This document shows, one piece after another, positions 7,437-15,563 of a stretch of DNA of 16,426 nucleotides. The notes under the pieces were generated by a model. That model worked only from the letters and a program-made list of their open reading frames with translations. It made no database searches and was not told the DNA's origin. Position 1 is the first letter of the stretch. Each line of letters begins with the position of its first letter. Location of the stretch: NCBI GenBank assembly GCA_002308995.1, contig DBWQ01000023.1, positions 104,323 through 120,748 on the forward strand, written 5' to 3'. A program made the translations under genes and the position numbers. This stretch comes from Clostridiales bacterium UBA1234. Its GTDB lineage: Bacteria; Bacillota; Clostridia; TANB77; UBA1234.

Positions 7437-10289
7437 TTATAAGCTACTATCTTGATATACCGTAACGCTTCTTAAAACAATGGCAAGTGATTGCTCGATG
7501 GTACTTGGATTTAGCCCACCAAACTGATTCTCGCCAATGCCTTTGATGATATCAAAGCCAGCCATAAAATATACCGCATTTCTTCCCCAATCATGTAACA
7601 CATCATCATCTGCAAATGGTGTCATCACTGGTAAGCCATTTTGAATTTCAATGCCAGCTATGAACAAAGTTCTCGTTAGCATGGTTGCCATTTGCTCTCT
7701 GGTAATTTCATGATCTGGTGAAAAGGTATCCTCAGAAGTACCCTTAGTAATCCCTAGTTGATATGCCTTTAATACTTCTTCATCATCGGTATCAATAAAT
7801 GGATTTACCAAAGAAGGTGTTGCTTGCTTCTTGCTAATCACTTCATAAAGTTTTACAGCAACGGCTACAAAATCTTTTCTGGTAATCTTCTCTGTAAAAT
7901 CTTTTTTGGCAAGTGTATTTGGTATTAAGCCTTCCTTTTCTGCTTTGATTAATTCTTCTTTTGCCCAATCAGAGGCATTGGACCAAATGTGTTCTTCTTG
8001 TTCTTGCTGATTACTCGTATTTGTGCTAGAGGATGAACCTCCAGAAGAGGAACCTCCTCCACCTGATGTTTTTCTAGGAATGGTTACTTGCTTTTTGGTT
8101 AGCTCGTTGGTTGCATTTTCATCATCAAATAATTTTTTGCAAACTTCGCAACGATAGTGTTCAATATTACCTGCTGCTTTGGTGGTAGCTTCGACTCTTT
8201 CAACTTTTATTAAGGTATGAGAATCTTTCCACAAAATCTTTAGGGTTATATCATTATGTACGGTATACTCTGTGCCAACTTCTATTCTTTCTCCTTCAAT
8301 TTCAACTGCATCAAATACTTTGCATTGTGGTGGTATCACAAAAGATTCGTCTGGCTCATAAATTGTAGCTTTGGTTTCGCCTGGGACTTCCTGGCTTCCT
8401 AGATAAACTTCGCCTTCCGTACCACCGTTTAAATCTACGGTAATTTGATAATTATCTACAATGGTATAAACATCTATATCAATAGTGTCACTCGTGATGT
8501 TCGTGTACATTAAATCAATATTATCATTGATTACTAAATCAATTGTGTCACTCATTATATGTTTTTCATCAACTTCATAGCTAATATGCAAACGATAAAT
8601 GTCACCAGGTACAAACTCTGTTACTGGATCACCTGTTGTTGTTTGCCACTCTATGCTTGCAATAGAAGCACCTCTTGTTACAATAGTCACATTAGAGGTG
8701 TCAATTGCTCCATTGACAATTTTGTTAGTGATACCTTCCACTGTAATTGCCTTAATTTCTATGACATCTGGTACTGGAATTGTCATCTCAAAATAACATG
8801 ATGTTTCTCCTTCTTCTAGGCTTTCTATTTGGAAAGAATAATCCAGAGTTGCTCCCATCAAAACGCCTTCTAACACAGCCACATCTGGATAACAGTATCC
8901 TTGAATCAATTCAAAATCTTTTAAATATAGTCGATACGTTTTTTCACCTTCAAAAATTTCAGAAGCTTCCATTACTTTATCGTCCGTCACATTATACCAA
9001 TACATATTTTCACAAGTCATAGGAGCATCTTCAATTAGCTGTACTGCTCCTGGAACTTGCTCTATTGTTGGATTTTCAGAAATAACCACTAGTATTTGAG
9101 TAATCGGTGTTGGTGGAACTTCTTTCCACTGTACATATATAGTTACATCCTCTTCTACAATTTGTGTTTCGTCAATAGGATTTCCATTTTCTTTGGCATC
9201 TACCAAGCAATCAAATTCCATAGAATCATCTAGATACTCATAAGAATAATTTTGTGGCAAAATTTCAGCTAGAGTTTGTCCTTTATACCCCACATAATCT
9301 TCTGTTTTCACAACACCATCATAATTGTAATCAACAGTTACGGTTACAGGAATGTCTTCGTAGCATAGGGCATACACTTTAAATGGTTGTGTTAGTTTTA
9401 TAACCAAATTTGGAATGTTTTCTTCTTTTCCTTCTTCCAAATACACATCATATTCTTTGTCATCATAATCCACTAATTTGGTTCCTTTTGGAGAATCTAA
9501 ATGCCAACCTTCGAATATGTAACCATCATTAACAGATACCCTCATCACCACTGTTTCAGTATTCGAATATGGAATGAATTTATCGTAACTATTGGCTGTG
9601 AGATCAGTGCTTGACAAGCCTACCAAAGCAGCACTAATTGGGGAACAATAAATTTGTATATGCACATACCATTTAGCATATAAAGTGATGTCTCCCGAAA
9701 TAGGTTCTGTGTCTACGTGAAACTCGTGATCAAGTTCTGGTGTAGTATGCCACTCAAAAATATCCATTCCTTCTGGTTTATCGATTTCAGGTATTTGCAC
9801 GAGTTTACCTTGTTTCACTTGCTGTGGTTCAGGTGCTTCTACTTCAAAATTTCCTAAATCAAATGTAACGGTATAGGTTGGAGCAGTGACTGTAGTTCTA
9901 ATAATATAAGCATTGTATGTACTCCAATATTCAGTTGGCATTCCATTAATAGTAACTGTTACATCACTTGCAAGTGAATACCCATGACTGGTATCTGGAA
10001 ATACCTTTAAGCAAACAGCATACTCTTCTCCATCTTCAAAAATATCGACAGGTGCAAGCCATCTATTTTCACTATAACTGTAATATGATACTACCAAATC
10101 ACAAATGTCTAAAATATCTGCTTCTGCCTCTGAGGATGCCACTGCCCCATAAGTTGGCATCAACACATTTGTTGCTTCAACCGTATGAATGGTTTTATCT
10201 TCAGCAGCCATTGCTACCGTCATGCTCATCATCATTACTATACTGATGATAAAAGCAACCCACCAATTAATTCTTAATCCTTGCTTCAT
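7437..10289 (-). CDS. Secreted SLH-domain surface protein with InlB-type repeats
   Basis: The 950-residue protein begins with a signal peptide (hydrophobic stretch 9-27, likely cut after AMA). Three InlB/Listeria-Bacteroides-type repeats can be seen at about 139-207, 314-388 and 615-687, each ending in a beta motif such as ITLYAKW, VTIYVQW or ITLKILW. Ig-like blocks with W...F..G..Y and GY motifs lie between them (about 59-137, 400-510, 515-600). A short module with HYRCEVCKKLF (about 691-740) is common in clostridial surface proteins. A Gly/Ser/Asn/Gln-rich linker (741-767) precedes three S-layer homology motifs (about 772-817, 829-875 and 890-942), which normally bind pyruvylated wall polymer. 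The protein is therefore expected to sit non-covalently on the cell wall as an adhesin or structural protein; its ligand is unknown. The start has AAAGGAG nine bases upstream. It lies 58 bases after the GH25 gene with no terminator between. Confidence 0.9.
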   Translation of the reverse strand: MKQGLRINWWVAFIISIVMMMSMTVAMAAEDKTIHTVEATNVLMPTYGAVASSEAEADILDICDLVVSYYSYSENRWLAPVDIFEDGEEYAVCLKVFPDTSHGYSLASDVTVTINGMPTEYWSTYNAYIIRTTVTAPTYTVTFDLGNFEVEAPEPQQVKQGKLVQIPEIDKPEGMDIFEWHTTPELDHEFHVDTEPISGDITLYAKWYVHIQIYCSPISAALVGLSSTDLTANSYDKFIPYSNTETVVMRVSVNDGYIFEGWHLDSPKGTKLVDYDDKEYDVYLEEGKEENIPNLVIKLTQPFKVYALCYEDIPVTVTVDYNYDGVVKTEDYVGYKGQTLAEILPQNYSYEYLDDSMEFDCLVDAKENGNPIDETQIVEEDVTIYVQWKEVPPTPITQILVVISENPTIEQVPGAVQLIEDAPMTCENMYWYNVTDDKVMEASEIFEGEKTYRLYLKDFELIQGYCYPDVAVLEGVLMGATLDYSFQIESLEEGETSCYFEMTIPVPDVIEIKAITVEGITNKIVNGAIDTSNVTIVTRGASIASIEWQTTTGDPVTEFVPGDIYRLHISYEVDEKHIMSDTIDLVINDNIDLMYTNITSDTIDIDVYTIVDNYQITVDLNGGTEGEVYLGSQEVPGETKATIYEPDESFVIPPQCKVFDAVEIEGERIEVGTEYTVHNDITLKILWKDSHTLIKVERVEATTKAAGNIEHYRCEVCKKLFDDENATNELTKKQVTIPRKTSGGGGSSSGGSSSSTNTSNQQEQEEHIWSNASDWAKEELIKAEKEGLIPNTLAKKDFTEKITRKDFVAVAVKLYEVISKKQATPSLVNPFIDTDDEEVLKAYQLGITKGTSEDTFSPDHEITREQMATMLTRTLFIAGIEIQNGLPVMTPFADDDVLHDWGRNAVYFMAGFDIIKGIGENQFGGLNPSTIEQSLAIVLRSVTVYQDSSL

Positions 10290-10347
10290 CTTTAGAAACT
10301 CCTTTCAACTTCAAATTCAAATTGAATTTTGTTTTTCTTTTGCACTA

Positions 10348-12426
10348 TTACTCTCCTGTGTTAAATAAAACATCAATTGTTAGCTCATAACTACTGGTCA
10401 TTTTGGCACCTGCAATGGTATCGTTTGTATCATTATGGAACCATTGCCACTCTAAGGTGTACATATCTTGTTTATTAGTTCTTATATCTTTGTAACTTGT
10501 TTTTAACTGACTAGCTGTTACCCACGTGTTTTGATTGCCTACCACAAAACTACCATTGCATTTTAAACGATATTTCATGTTAATAGGATACTGGCTTTTA
10601 TCTTGCATTTGTATGTAGTAGTTTGCTTTACGATTCGAATTATTCTTGACGTAAAATGTATATTCACCAGAAGAACCTGGCGCAATTTTGGTGTTGCCTT
10701 GTACCCTAGAATTTTTAAAGATGTCTAGTTGTTCTTGATAATTAAACTCACCATTTTTATCATACACAATGACTTTTCCGTATTCATTCTCGTCTTCTCC
10801 AGGATTATCGTCTATTGGAAATCCCGTTCTATCAATCACAAATGGTGGACGCGTATCTTCTGAAGATTGCTCCCCAGATTGGGTTTCTCCTATTGCTTCT
10901 GCTTCGCCACTTGACTGATTATTTTGATTTTCAGATTGTCCCTCATGATTATTTGTTGTTTCGGATTGATTGCCACTTCCACTGGTATTTCCAGATTGAT
11001 TGCCATTACCATTTGCAGTTCCAGATAGATTAGCATTACCATTTGGGTTCCCAGATTGCCCGTCACTACCATCTTCTATATTTTCTGTTTGACCATCATT
11101 GTTATCATTGACTCCTGTTTGACCTGTTGGCAGATTTTCATTTTGTTTGTTATGATTCAAAACCGTTAAATAATAGTCTTTAAAGAAGTCATTATTTAAT
11201 AAACTTAAATCCAGTTTTCCATGAATGCCAGCTGATTCTGCTGCATTTTCTGTAAATTGCCATCCTACTACTTTTTGAAAATATTCTTTTGAATATTCAA
11301 CTGTATCCGTTCCACCACGATTAATCTTTGTATTTAAGACACTATTTTCGATGTTATCTGGATTTTCTCTATTCTTTTGCTCTTCTTCCTCAATATACTC
11401 TGGATAAAAGGCATCTGGAATTTGGCCATCTTCTGGATACATTGCCGTCCAATATACGGTATTTAAATCTTTTAAATAGGTTTCAATTCTAGCACCATTT
11501 GCATATACCATGCTTTCTATTCCTTCTTGCTTTAATAAATCAATCAATTGATTCACTAAAGGAACTCTTGCTTCCCATAAGTTGTCACTTCTACCTTCTC
11601 CGTGTTGGTATTCCATATCGATTGTCATAGGTAAAACTGCAAAAGTACTAGGATTTTTCTGATAATAGTTTTTAATGAATTCGGCTTCTTCTATAATTTC
11701 TTGCTCCGTGATTGCCTCATCCACAAAATAATAGCCATAAGGAACTCCCAAATATTCACAAGCATCTGCAAAAATACCTACATGATTATCTGGATAAATG
11801 TTACCCTCTGCGCCATATCCTCTTCCTCCTATGCGTAAAATGGCATAATTAAAATGATTCTCTAATAGATACAATTCATAGTCTTCAGAGGTTTTAAAAT
11901 CAGTTGGATAATTAAAGGATGATACATCAGAAGTAAGCGAATAATTGGCGGTTTGATCAAAGACAAAATAACTTGCATCTTCACTTGCAAGGTAGCCTTG
12001 TTGTCCCTCCCATAGAGCAAAATAGTACGGAAAACCTTCTTCTAGTATCACACTTCCATCGTTTCTAAGTTGTAAATTTTCTGTAGGAATCGTAATGTGG
12101 GTACCTCGTTTTAAGATAGCAATGACTTCTGTTTTTTCTTTATCGCGATAAAAATACGTATCCTTTGTCACAACAGCATGAATTCCGTCTCCTTCAAAAT
12201 AATATGGTCTTTCTGTGATTGTTTGTGAAGGATTCTCTATCACGGTTTGGTTATCTTCTTGCTCTCCTGATGAAGTATTGACTTGCTCCGTTCCTTGTGG
12301 ACTTACTACTGGCTGAGAGCCCTTTTTCTTTTGATAAACGCCACATGCCTTTAAAAGTAGTAATATGATGATAATAATAATGATAAGACGTATGATTCTA
12401 TTTCTTCTTTTTTTATTATCTTCCAT
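10348..12426 (-). CDS. Membrane-anchored GH25 lysozyme-like protein with Asn/Gly-rich linker and TasA-like C-terminal domain
   Basis: This is a 692-residue protein. A basic N-terminus and an Ile/Leu-rich helix (about 11-26) are followed by KACG, so it is either a membrane anchor or, less typically because Lys sits at -2, a lipoprotein. Residues 76-152 resemble a bacterial SH3-like domain. Residues 163-412 look like a GH25 muramidase: D167 in TSDVSSFN, D270 and E272 in TIDMEYQ, and D406 in GKLDLSLLN, with GWQFT before the last, so all expected acidic residues are present. A low-complexity Gly/Asn/Gln/Ser/Glu linker spans about 440-525. The C-terminal 140 residues have IAPGSSGEYTFYVKN and YTLEWQW, typical of TasA/camelysin-like matrix proteins. 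ATG 12426 is chosen over GTG 12432 because GAGGTG lies five bases before it. It starts two bases after the Sir2 stop, so coupling is likely. Expected role: wall-associated hydrolase or scaffold; actual activity is unproven. Confidence 0.82.
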   Translation of the reverse strand: MEDNKKRRNRIIRLIIIIIIILLLLKACGVYQKKKGSQPVVSPQGTEQVNTSSGEQEDNQTVIENPSQTITERPYYFEGDGIHAVVTKDTYFYRDKEKTEVIAILKRGTHITIPTENLQLRNDGSVILEEGFPYYFALWEGQQGYLASEDASYFVFDQTANYSLTSDVSSFNYPTDFKTSEDYELYLLENHFNYAILRIGGRGYGAEGNIYPDNHVGIFADACEYLGVPYGYYFVDEAITEQEIIEEAEFIKNYYQKNPSTFAVLPMTIDMEYQHGEGRSDNLWEARVPLVNQLIDLLKQEGIESMVYANGARIETYLKDLNTVYWTAMYPEDGQIPDAFYPEYIEEEEQKNRENPDNIENSVLNTKINRGGTDTVEYSKEYFQKVVGWQFTENAAESAGIHGKLDLSLLNNDFFKDYYLTVLNHNKQNENLPTGQTGVNDNNDGQTENIEDGSDGQSGNPNGNANLSGTANGNGNQSGNTSGSGNQSETTNNHEGQSENQNNQSSGEAEAIGETQSGEQSSEDTRPPFVIDRTGFPIDDNPGEDENEYGKVIVYDKNGEFNYQEQLDIFKNSRVQGNTKIAPGSSGEYTFYVKNNSNRKANYYIQMQDKSQYPINMKYRLKCNGSFVVGNQNTWVTASQLKTSYKDIRTNKQDMYTLEWQWFHNDTNDTIAGAKMTSSYELTIDVLFNTGE
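10897..11109 (-). repeat. Low-complexity, imperfect short tandem repeats encoding the GH25 protein linker
   Basis: The stretch encodes residues about 440-510 of the GH25 protein. Short units such as GQSGN, GNQSGN, GNQSET and GQSENQNNQ recur, and on the plus strand motifs like CCAGATTGATTGCCATT recur imperfectly. Such runs can change length by slippage. In-frame change would alter linker length without destroying the flanking domains. Confidence 0.6.
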
Positions 12427-12428
12427 GT

Positions 12429-13152
12429 TCACACCTCAATTTCTTGAAAAATACTTCCTAAAGATTGATTCATGACTAAACTTGCCATTTGGTCATATGG
12501 CGTTGTGCTACGATTAATAATCACTAAATTCTTTCCGTGAAAATAACGGATGAATCCACTTGCTGGATAAACCGTGAGTGATGTACCTCCCACAATGAGC
12601 ATATCAGCATCAAGTAATGCCTCAATACTTTGGGAACAAATCTCCTGATTTAGTCCCTCTTCATATAATACCACATCTGGTTTAATGATGCCACCACATT
12701 CACAAGTAGGAACGCCTTCTACGTTAAACACCGCTTCTGGTCCATAAAACTTTTTGCACTGCATACAGTAGTTACGAAGAACACTACCGTGAAGCTCATA
12801 CACCGTTTGAGAACCTGCCTTTTGGTGGAGTCCATCAATATTTTGGGTAATGACTGCAGTAACCTTTCCGTGCTTTTTCTAATTCTGCAAGCTTGTAATG
12901 CGTAATATTTGGCTCATATTGTAAAGAATTTAATTTATCTTTATAAAATTTAAAAAATTCTTCTGTTTGATTCATAAAGAACGTATGACTTAGTATTTCC
13001 TCTGGTGGATAGGCATATTTTTGATGATATAATCCATCAGGACTTCGAAAATCTGGAATACCACTCTCGGTAGAAACACCTGCACCCCCAAAGAAAACAA
13101 TATGATGACTTTCCTTCATCATTTGATTAAGCCTTTGAATCTTTTCTTCCAT
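12429..13152 (-). pseudogene. cobB: Sir2-family NAD-dependent protein deacylase, split by a one-base frameshift
   Basis: Two frames together make a full-length 240-residue sirtuin. The first 96 residues carry the NAD-binding GAGVSTESGIPDFRS (24-38). After the break come TQNIDGLH (102-109), the catalytic H121 in YELHGS, four zinc cysteines (C129, C132, C150, C152), GTSLTVYPA and the late NAD-binding INRS. The total of 724 bases is 241 codons plus one: removing one G of the GG at 12863-12864 restores a continuous reading frame (ARK then VTAVITQN). As written, translation enters a wrong frame and stops after 105 residues. The start at 13152 has AGAGGA seven bases upstream and an extended -10 promoter. 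Sirtuins remove acetyl or other acyl groups from lysines using NAD. It is the first gene of the operon and ends two bases before the GH25 ATG. Confidence 0.9.
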
Positions 13153-13176
13153 TTTACTATCCTCTTTTCTAGATAA

Positions 13177-13204
13177 ATTATATCATAACTTACAAAAGAA
13201 GCAA
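13177..13204 (-). promoter_or_regulatory. Extended -10 promoter for the sir2-surface protein operon
   Basis: On the minus strand, TGATATAAT (13185-13177) gives a perfect -10 with an upstream TG. A weak -35 (TTGCTT, 13204-13199) lies 16 bases further up. The -10 is 24 bases before the Sir2 ATG, giving a very short leader. The promoter lies immediately after the nrdD terminator. No other promoter was recognised in the gaps inside the four-gene run, so it probably drives them all. Confidence 0.65.
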
Positions 13205-13212
13205 ACCAAAAA

Positions 13213-13246
13213 ATAGTCCCACGAAAAAACTTTTTCGTGGGACTAT
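13213..13246 (-). terminator. Strong intrinsic terminator after nrdD
   Basis: Arms 13213-13228 and 13231-13246 pair perfectly over 16 bases around a two-base centre. The G-C-rich part is GTCCCACG/CGTGGGAC. On the minus strand the stem is followed by a T-run (the ATTTTTTGG end of the stem and flank). It begins 14 bases after the nrdD stop and separates the ribonucleotide reductase operon from the sir2 operon. Confidence 0.88.
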
Positions 13247-13260
13247 CACTCTTTTGTATT

Positions 13261-15462
13261 TTATTTTTGATGTCTGATGTACTCTTCAATTGACGATAAG
13301 GTATCAAACTTTTGCACGGTGCCGCCATTAACAGCAACAAGTGTTGGAGTTTTCACTACGCCAAATTTCATCGTAGTATCCATATTATCTTGTGCATCAA
13401 CATAGTTGTAATTTACTTTGTTTTCTGCAAAGAATTCTTTTGCTGTTGTACAGTTCGTGCATGTTTTCATACCAAATAGGTACAATCCATCCATCTCTTC
13501 GGTAACTTGTTTTGGCATTTCAAACTTTTTCATGCTGTCAAAATTGGCAACATTTTTGGTTGAAGCTGCTTCTTTTGGAAACTCTACCACATTTGTTTTT
13601 GTGGTATCTTCTGTATATTCCGAAACGTCAAGTACAGGACTATTGTTCATGGTGCCTACGGCGCTTCCTTTGGTAAGCTTTGATGTTTCTACAACATACT
13701 CTTTTCTCATTTGGAATTCTTTTAATTTACCATTGTTCCAGTTTTTAATTGGACGATAGTAACCAGTAATACGGCTATAAATTTCAGTTTCTTTTCCGCA
13801 TACAGGGCACTTGCAAACTTCTCCACTAATGTAACCATGGTTGGTGCAAATAGAATACGTTGGTGACATGGTATAGTATGGTAAGCGATAGTTCTCGGCA
13901 ATCTTTCTTACAAGATTTGCGCAAGCTTTCCAATCTGGAAGTCTCTCTCCTAAAAATGCATGGAATACAGTTCCTGAAGTATATAGTGTTTGAAGTTCAT
14001 CTTGAATATCAAGTGCAGAGAAAATATCATCTGTATAGCCAACTGGAAGGTGTGAGCTATTGGTGTAGTATGGAGTATCATCGTTAGACGCAGTGATGAT
14101 ATCTGGGTACCATTCTTTATCCTTTTTAGCAAGTCTGTATGAGGTACTCTCTGCTGGTGTTGCTTCTAGGTTGAATAAATCGCCATATTTTTCTTGATAA
14201 TCTGATAAACGTGTTCTCATATGGTTTAACACTTCTTGAGTAAAAGTTTGTGCCTCGGTTGTGGTTAAATCTTTGCGAAGCCATTTTGCATTTAAGCAAG
14301 CCTCGTTCATACCAACCAATCCAATCGTTGAGAAGTGATTATCAAATGAACCTAAATATCTCTTAGTATATGGGTATAGTCCTTCTTCTAAGTATTTTGA
14401 AATAGTTTCTCTCTTAATGCTTAAGCTTCTAGCAGAAACATCCATCATATGATCTAATTTTTTATAAAAATCTTCTTCATTTTCTGCTAGGTAGGCAATT
14501 CTTGGCATGTTAATCGTAACAACACCAACGCTACCAGTTGACTCGCCACTGCCAAAGAATCCACCAGATTTTTTACGAAGCTCTCTTAAATCTAAGCGAA
14601 GTCTGCAGCACATAGAACGAACATCAGAAGGCTCCATATCAGAGTTAATATAGTTTGAAAAATATGGAGTACCATATTTTGCAGTCATCTCAAATAATAA
14701 TTTATTGTTTTCAGTCTCAGACCAATCAAAATCTTTGGTAATTGAATAGGTTGGAATTGGATATTGGAATCCTCTACCATTGGCGTCGCCTTCAATCATC
14801 ACTTCGATGAAAGCTTTATTAACCATATCCATTTCTTTTTTACAATCCGCATAGGTAAAGTCCATCTCTTCGCCACCAACTAAGCATCTTTGATTTGCCA
14901 AATCGGCAGGAACAGTCCAATCTAAAGTAACATTGGTAAATGGAGCTTGGGTACCCCATCTACTTGGCGTGTTAACACCATACACAAATGATTGAATGCA
15001 TTGTTTTACTTCTTTTTGTGTTAAATTATCCACTTTTACAAAAGGAGCAAGGTAGGTATCAAATGAAGAAAATGCTTGTGCACCTGCCCACTCGTTTTGC
15101 ATAATACCTAGGAAATTAACCATTTGGTTACATAGTGTGGATAAATGTCTTGCAGGGGTAGAAGTAATTTTTCCTGGAACACCACCTAAACCTTCTTTAA
15201 TGAGTTGCTTTAAGCTCCAACCTGCACAGTAACCAGAAAGCATTGATAAATCGTGAAGGTGAATATCGCAGTTTTTGTGAGCTTTTGCAATTTCTTCATC
15301 ATATACTTCATTAAGCCAATAATTAGCCGTAACCGCACCTGAATTATTTAAAATAAGACCTCCGATGCTATAGGTAACTGTTGAATTTTCTTTTACTCTC
15401 CAATCTTCAACTTTCAAATAACTTTCAATTAGTTTCTTATAATCAAGTTCTGTACTTTTCAT
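13261..15462 (-). CDS. nrdD: Anaerobic (class III) ribonucleoside-triphosphate reductase with fused C-terminal glutaredoxin-like domain
   Basis: This 733-residue enzyme reduces NTPs to dNTPs without oxygen, using a glycyl radical installed by NrdG. Visible residues: the thiyl-radical cysteine C79 in LSGYCAGWSL, the cysteine pair C285/C286 in SMCCRLRLD, a zinc site near the end of the core (C539, C550, C552, C555, within CTNHGY and CKCPVCGK), and the glycyl-radical G567 in RITGYYRP followed by WNNGK. After a spacer of about 80 residues comes a domain of about 75 residues with CTNC (C668, C671) and the cis-proline motif KTPTLV, a glutaredoxin/NrdH-like fold. The fused redoxin suggests that reducing power comes through thiols. 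The ATG at 15462 is preferred over 15468 because AAGGAG (15475-15470) is seven bases from it and only one base from the earlier one. It lies 101 bases after nrdG. Confidence 0.95.
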   Translation of the reverse strand: MKSTELDYKKLIESYLKVEDWRVKENSTVTYSIGGLILNNSGAVTANYWLNEVYDEEIAKAHKNCDIHLHDLSMLSGYCAGWSLKQLIKEGLGGVPGKITSTPARHLSTLCNQMVNFLGIMQNEWAGAQAFSSFDTYLAPFVKVDNLTQKEVKQCIQSFVYGVNTPSRWGTQAPFTNVTLDWTVPADLANQRCLVGGEEMDFTYADCKKEMDMVNKAFIEVMIEGDANGRGFQYPIPTYSITKDFDWSETENNKLLFEMTAKYGTPYFSNYINSDMEPSDVRSMCCRLRLDLRELRKKSGGFFGSGESTGSVGVVTINMPRIAYLAENEEDFYKKLDHMMDVSARSLSIKRETISKYLEEGLYPYTKRYLGSFDNHFSTIGLVGMNEACLNAKWLRKDLTTTEAQTFTQEVLNHMRTRLSDYQEKYGDLFNLEATPAESTSYRLAKKDKEWYPDIITASNDDTPYYTNSSHLPVGYTDDIFSALDIQDELQTLYTSGTVFHAFLGERLPDWKACANLVRKIAENYRLPYYTMSPTYSICTNHGYISGEVCKCPVCGKETEIYSRITGYYRPIKNWNNGKLKEFQMRKEYVVETSKLTKGSAVGTMNNSPVLDVSEYTEDTTKTNVVEFPKEAASTKNVANFDSMKKFEMPKQVTEEMDGLYLFGMKTCTNCTTAKEFFAENKVNYNYVDAQDNMDTTMKFGVVKTPTLVAVNGGTVQKFDTLSSIEEYIRHQK

Positions 15463-15563
15463 ATCCATTCTCCTTTTGTAACGTTTTTCTTTTATCGAAC
15501 GTTTTTTGATTTTTATTACTCTTAGTAACTTGGTGAATAAGTTATCTTCACCACTTTCGTTTC
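15463..15563 (-). other. nrdG-nrdD spacer with hairpin and direct repeat
   Basis: The spacer holds AAGGAG for nrdD, a hairpin (GGTGAA 15532-15537 with TTCACC 15547-15552, nine-base loop, no T-run after it on the minus strand), and two copies of AACGTTTTT on the plus strand (15480-15488 and 15498-15506), 18 bases apart. A weak promoter (TTGTAA, 17 bases, GATAAC on the minus strand) could start a separate nrdD transcript. I see no recognisable NrdR boxes. The hairpin may be a processing or attenuation site; this is uncertain. Confidence 0.35.

Noticed and set aside
10290..10347. A/T-rich inverted repeat (AAATTC/GAATTT) between the GH25 and SLH genes as a terminator
   Set aside because: The stem has almost no G-C pairs and no following T-run on the minus strand; read-through is more likely.
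10897..11109. CRISPR-like array in the repeated stretch of the GH25 gene
   Set aside because: Units are short, degenerate and in frame with a Gly/Asn/Gln linker; there are no constant repeats with unique spacers and no cas genes nearby.
12427..12432. GTG start at 12432 for the GH25 gene
   Set aside because: The GAGGTG ribosome binding site overlaps this GTG's first base, while the ATG at 12426 has a five-base spacer.
12855..12880. Programmed ribosomal frameshift in Sir2
   Set aside because: No slippery heptamer, stimulatory hairpin or known precedent for sirtuins is visible; a lesion or sequence error is simpler.
13119..13340. Minus-strand open frame spanning the nrdD end and the Sir2 start
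   Set aside because: It crosses the terminator hairpin and overlaps both real genes in another frame.
13418..13759. Plus-strand open frame of 113 codons inside nrdD
   Set aside because: Antisense to the conserved NrdD C-terminal region; no ribosome binding site or family resemblance.
15463..15468. First ATG (15468) as nrdD start
   Set aside because: AAGGAG is only one base away. The ATG at 15462 has the ideal seven-base gap and puts the radical cysteine at position 79, its usual number.
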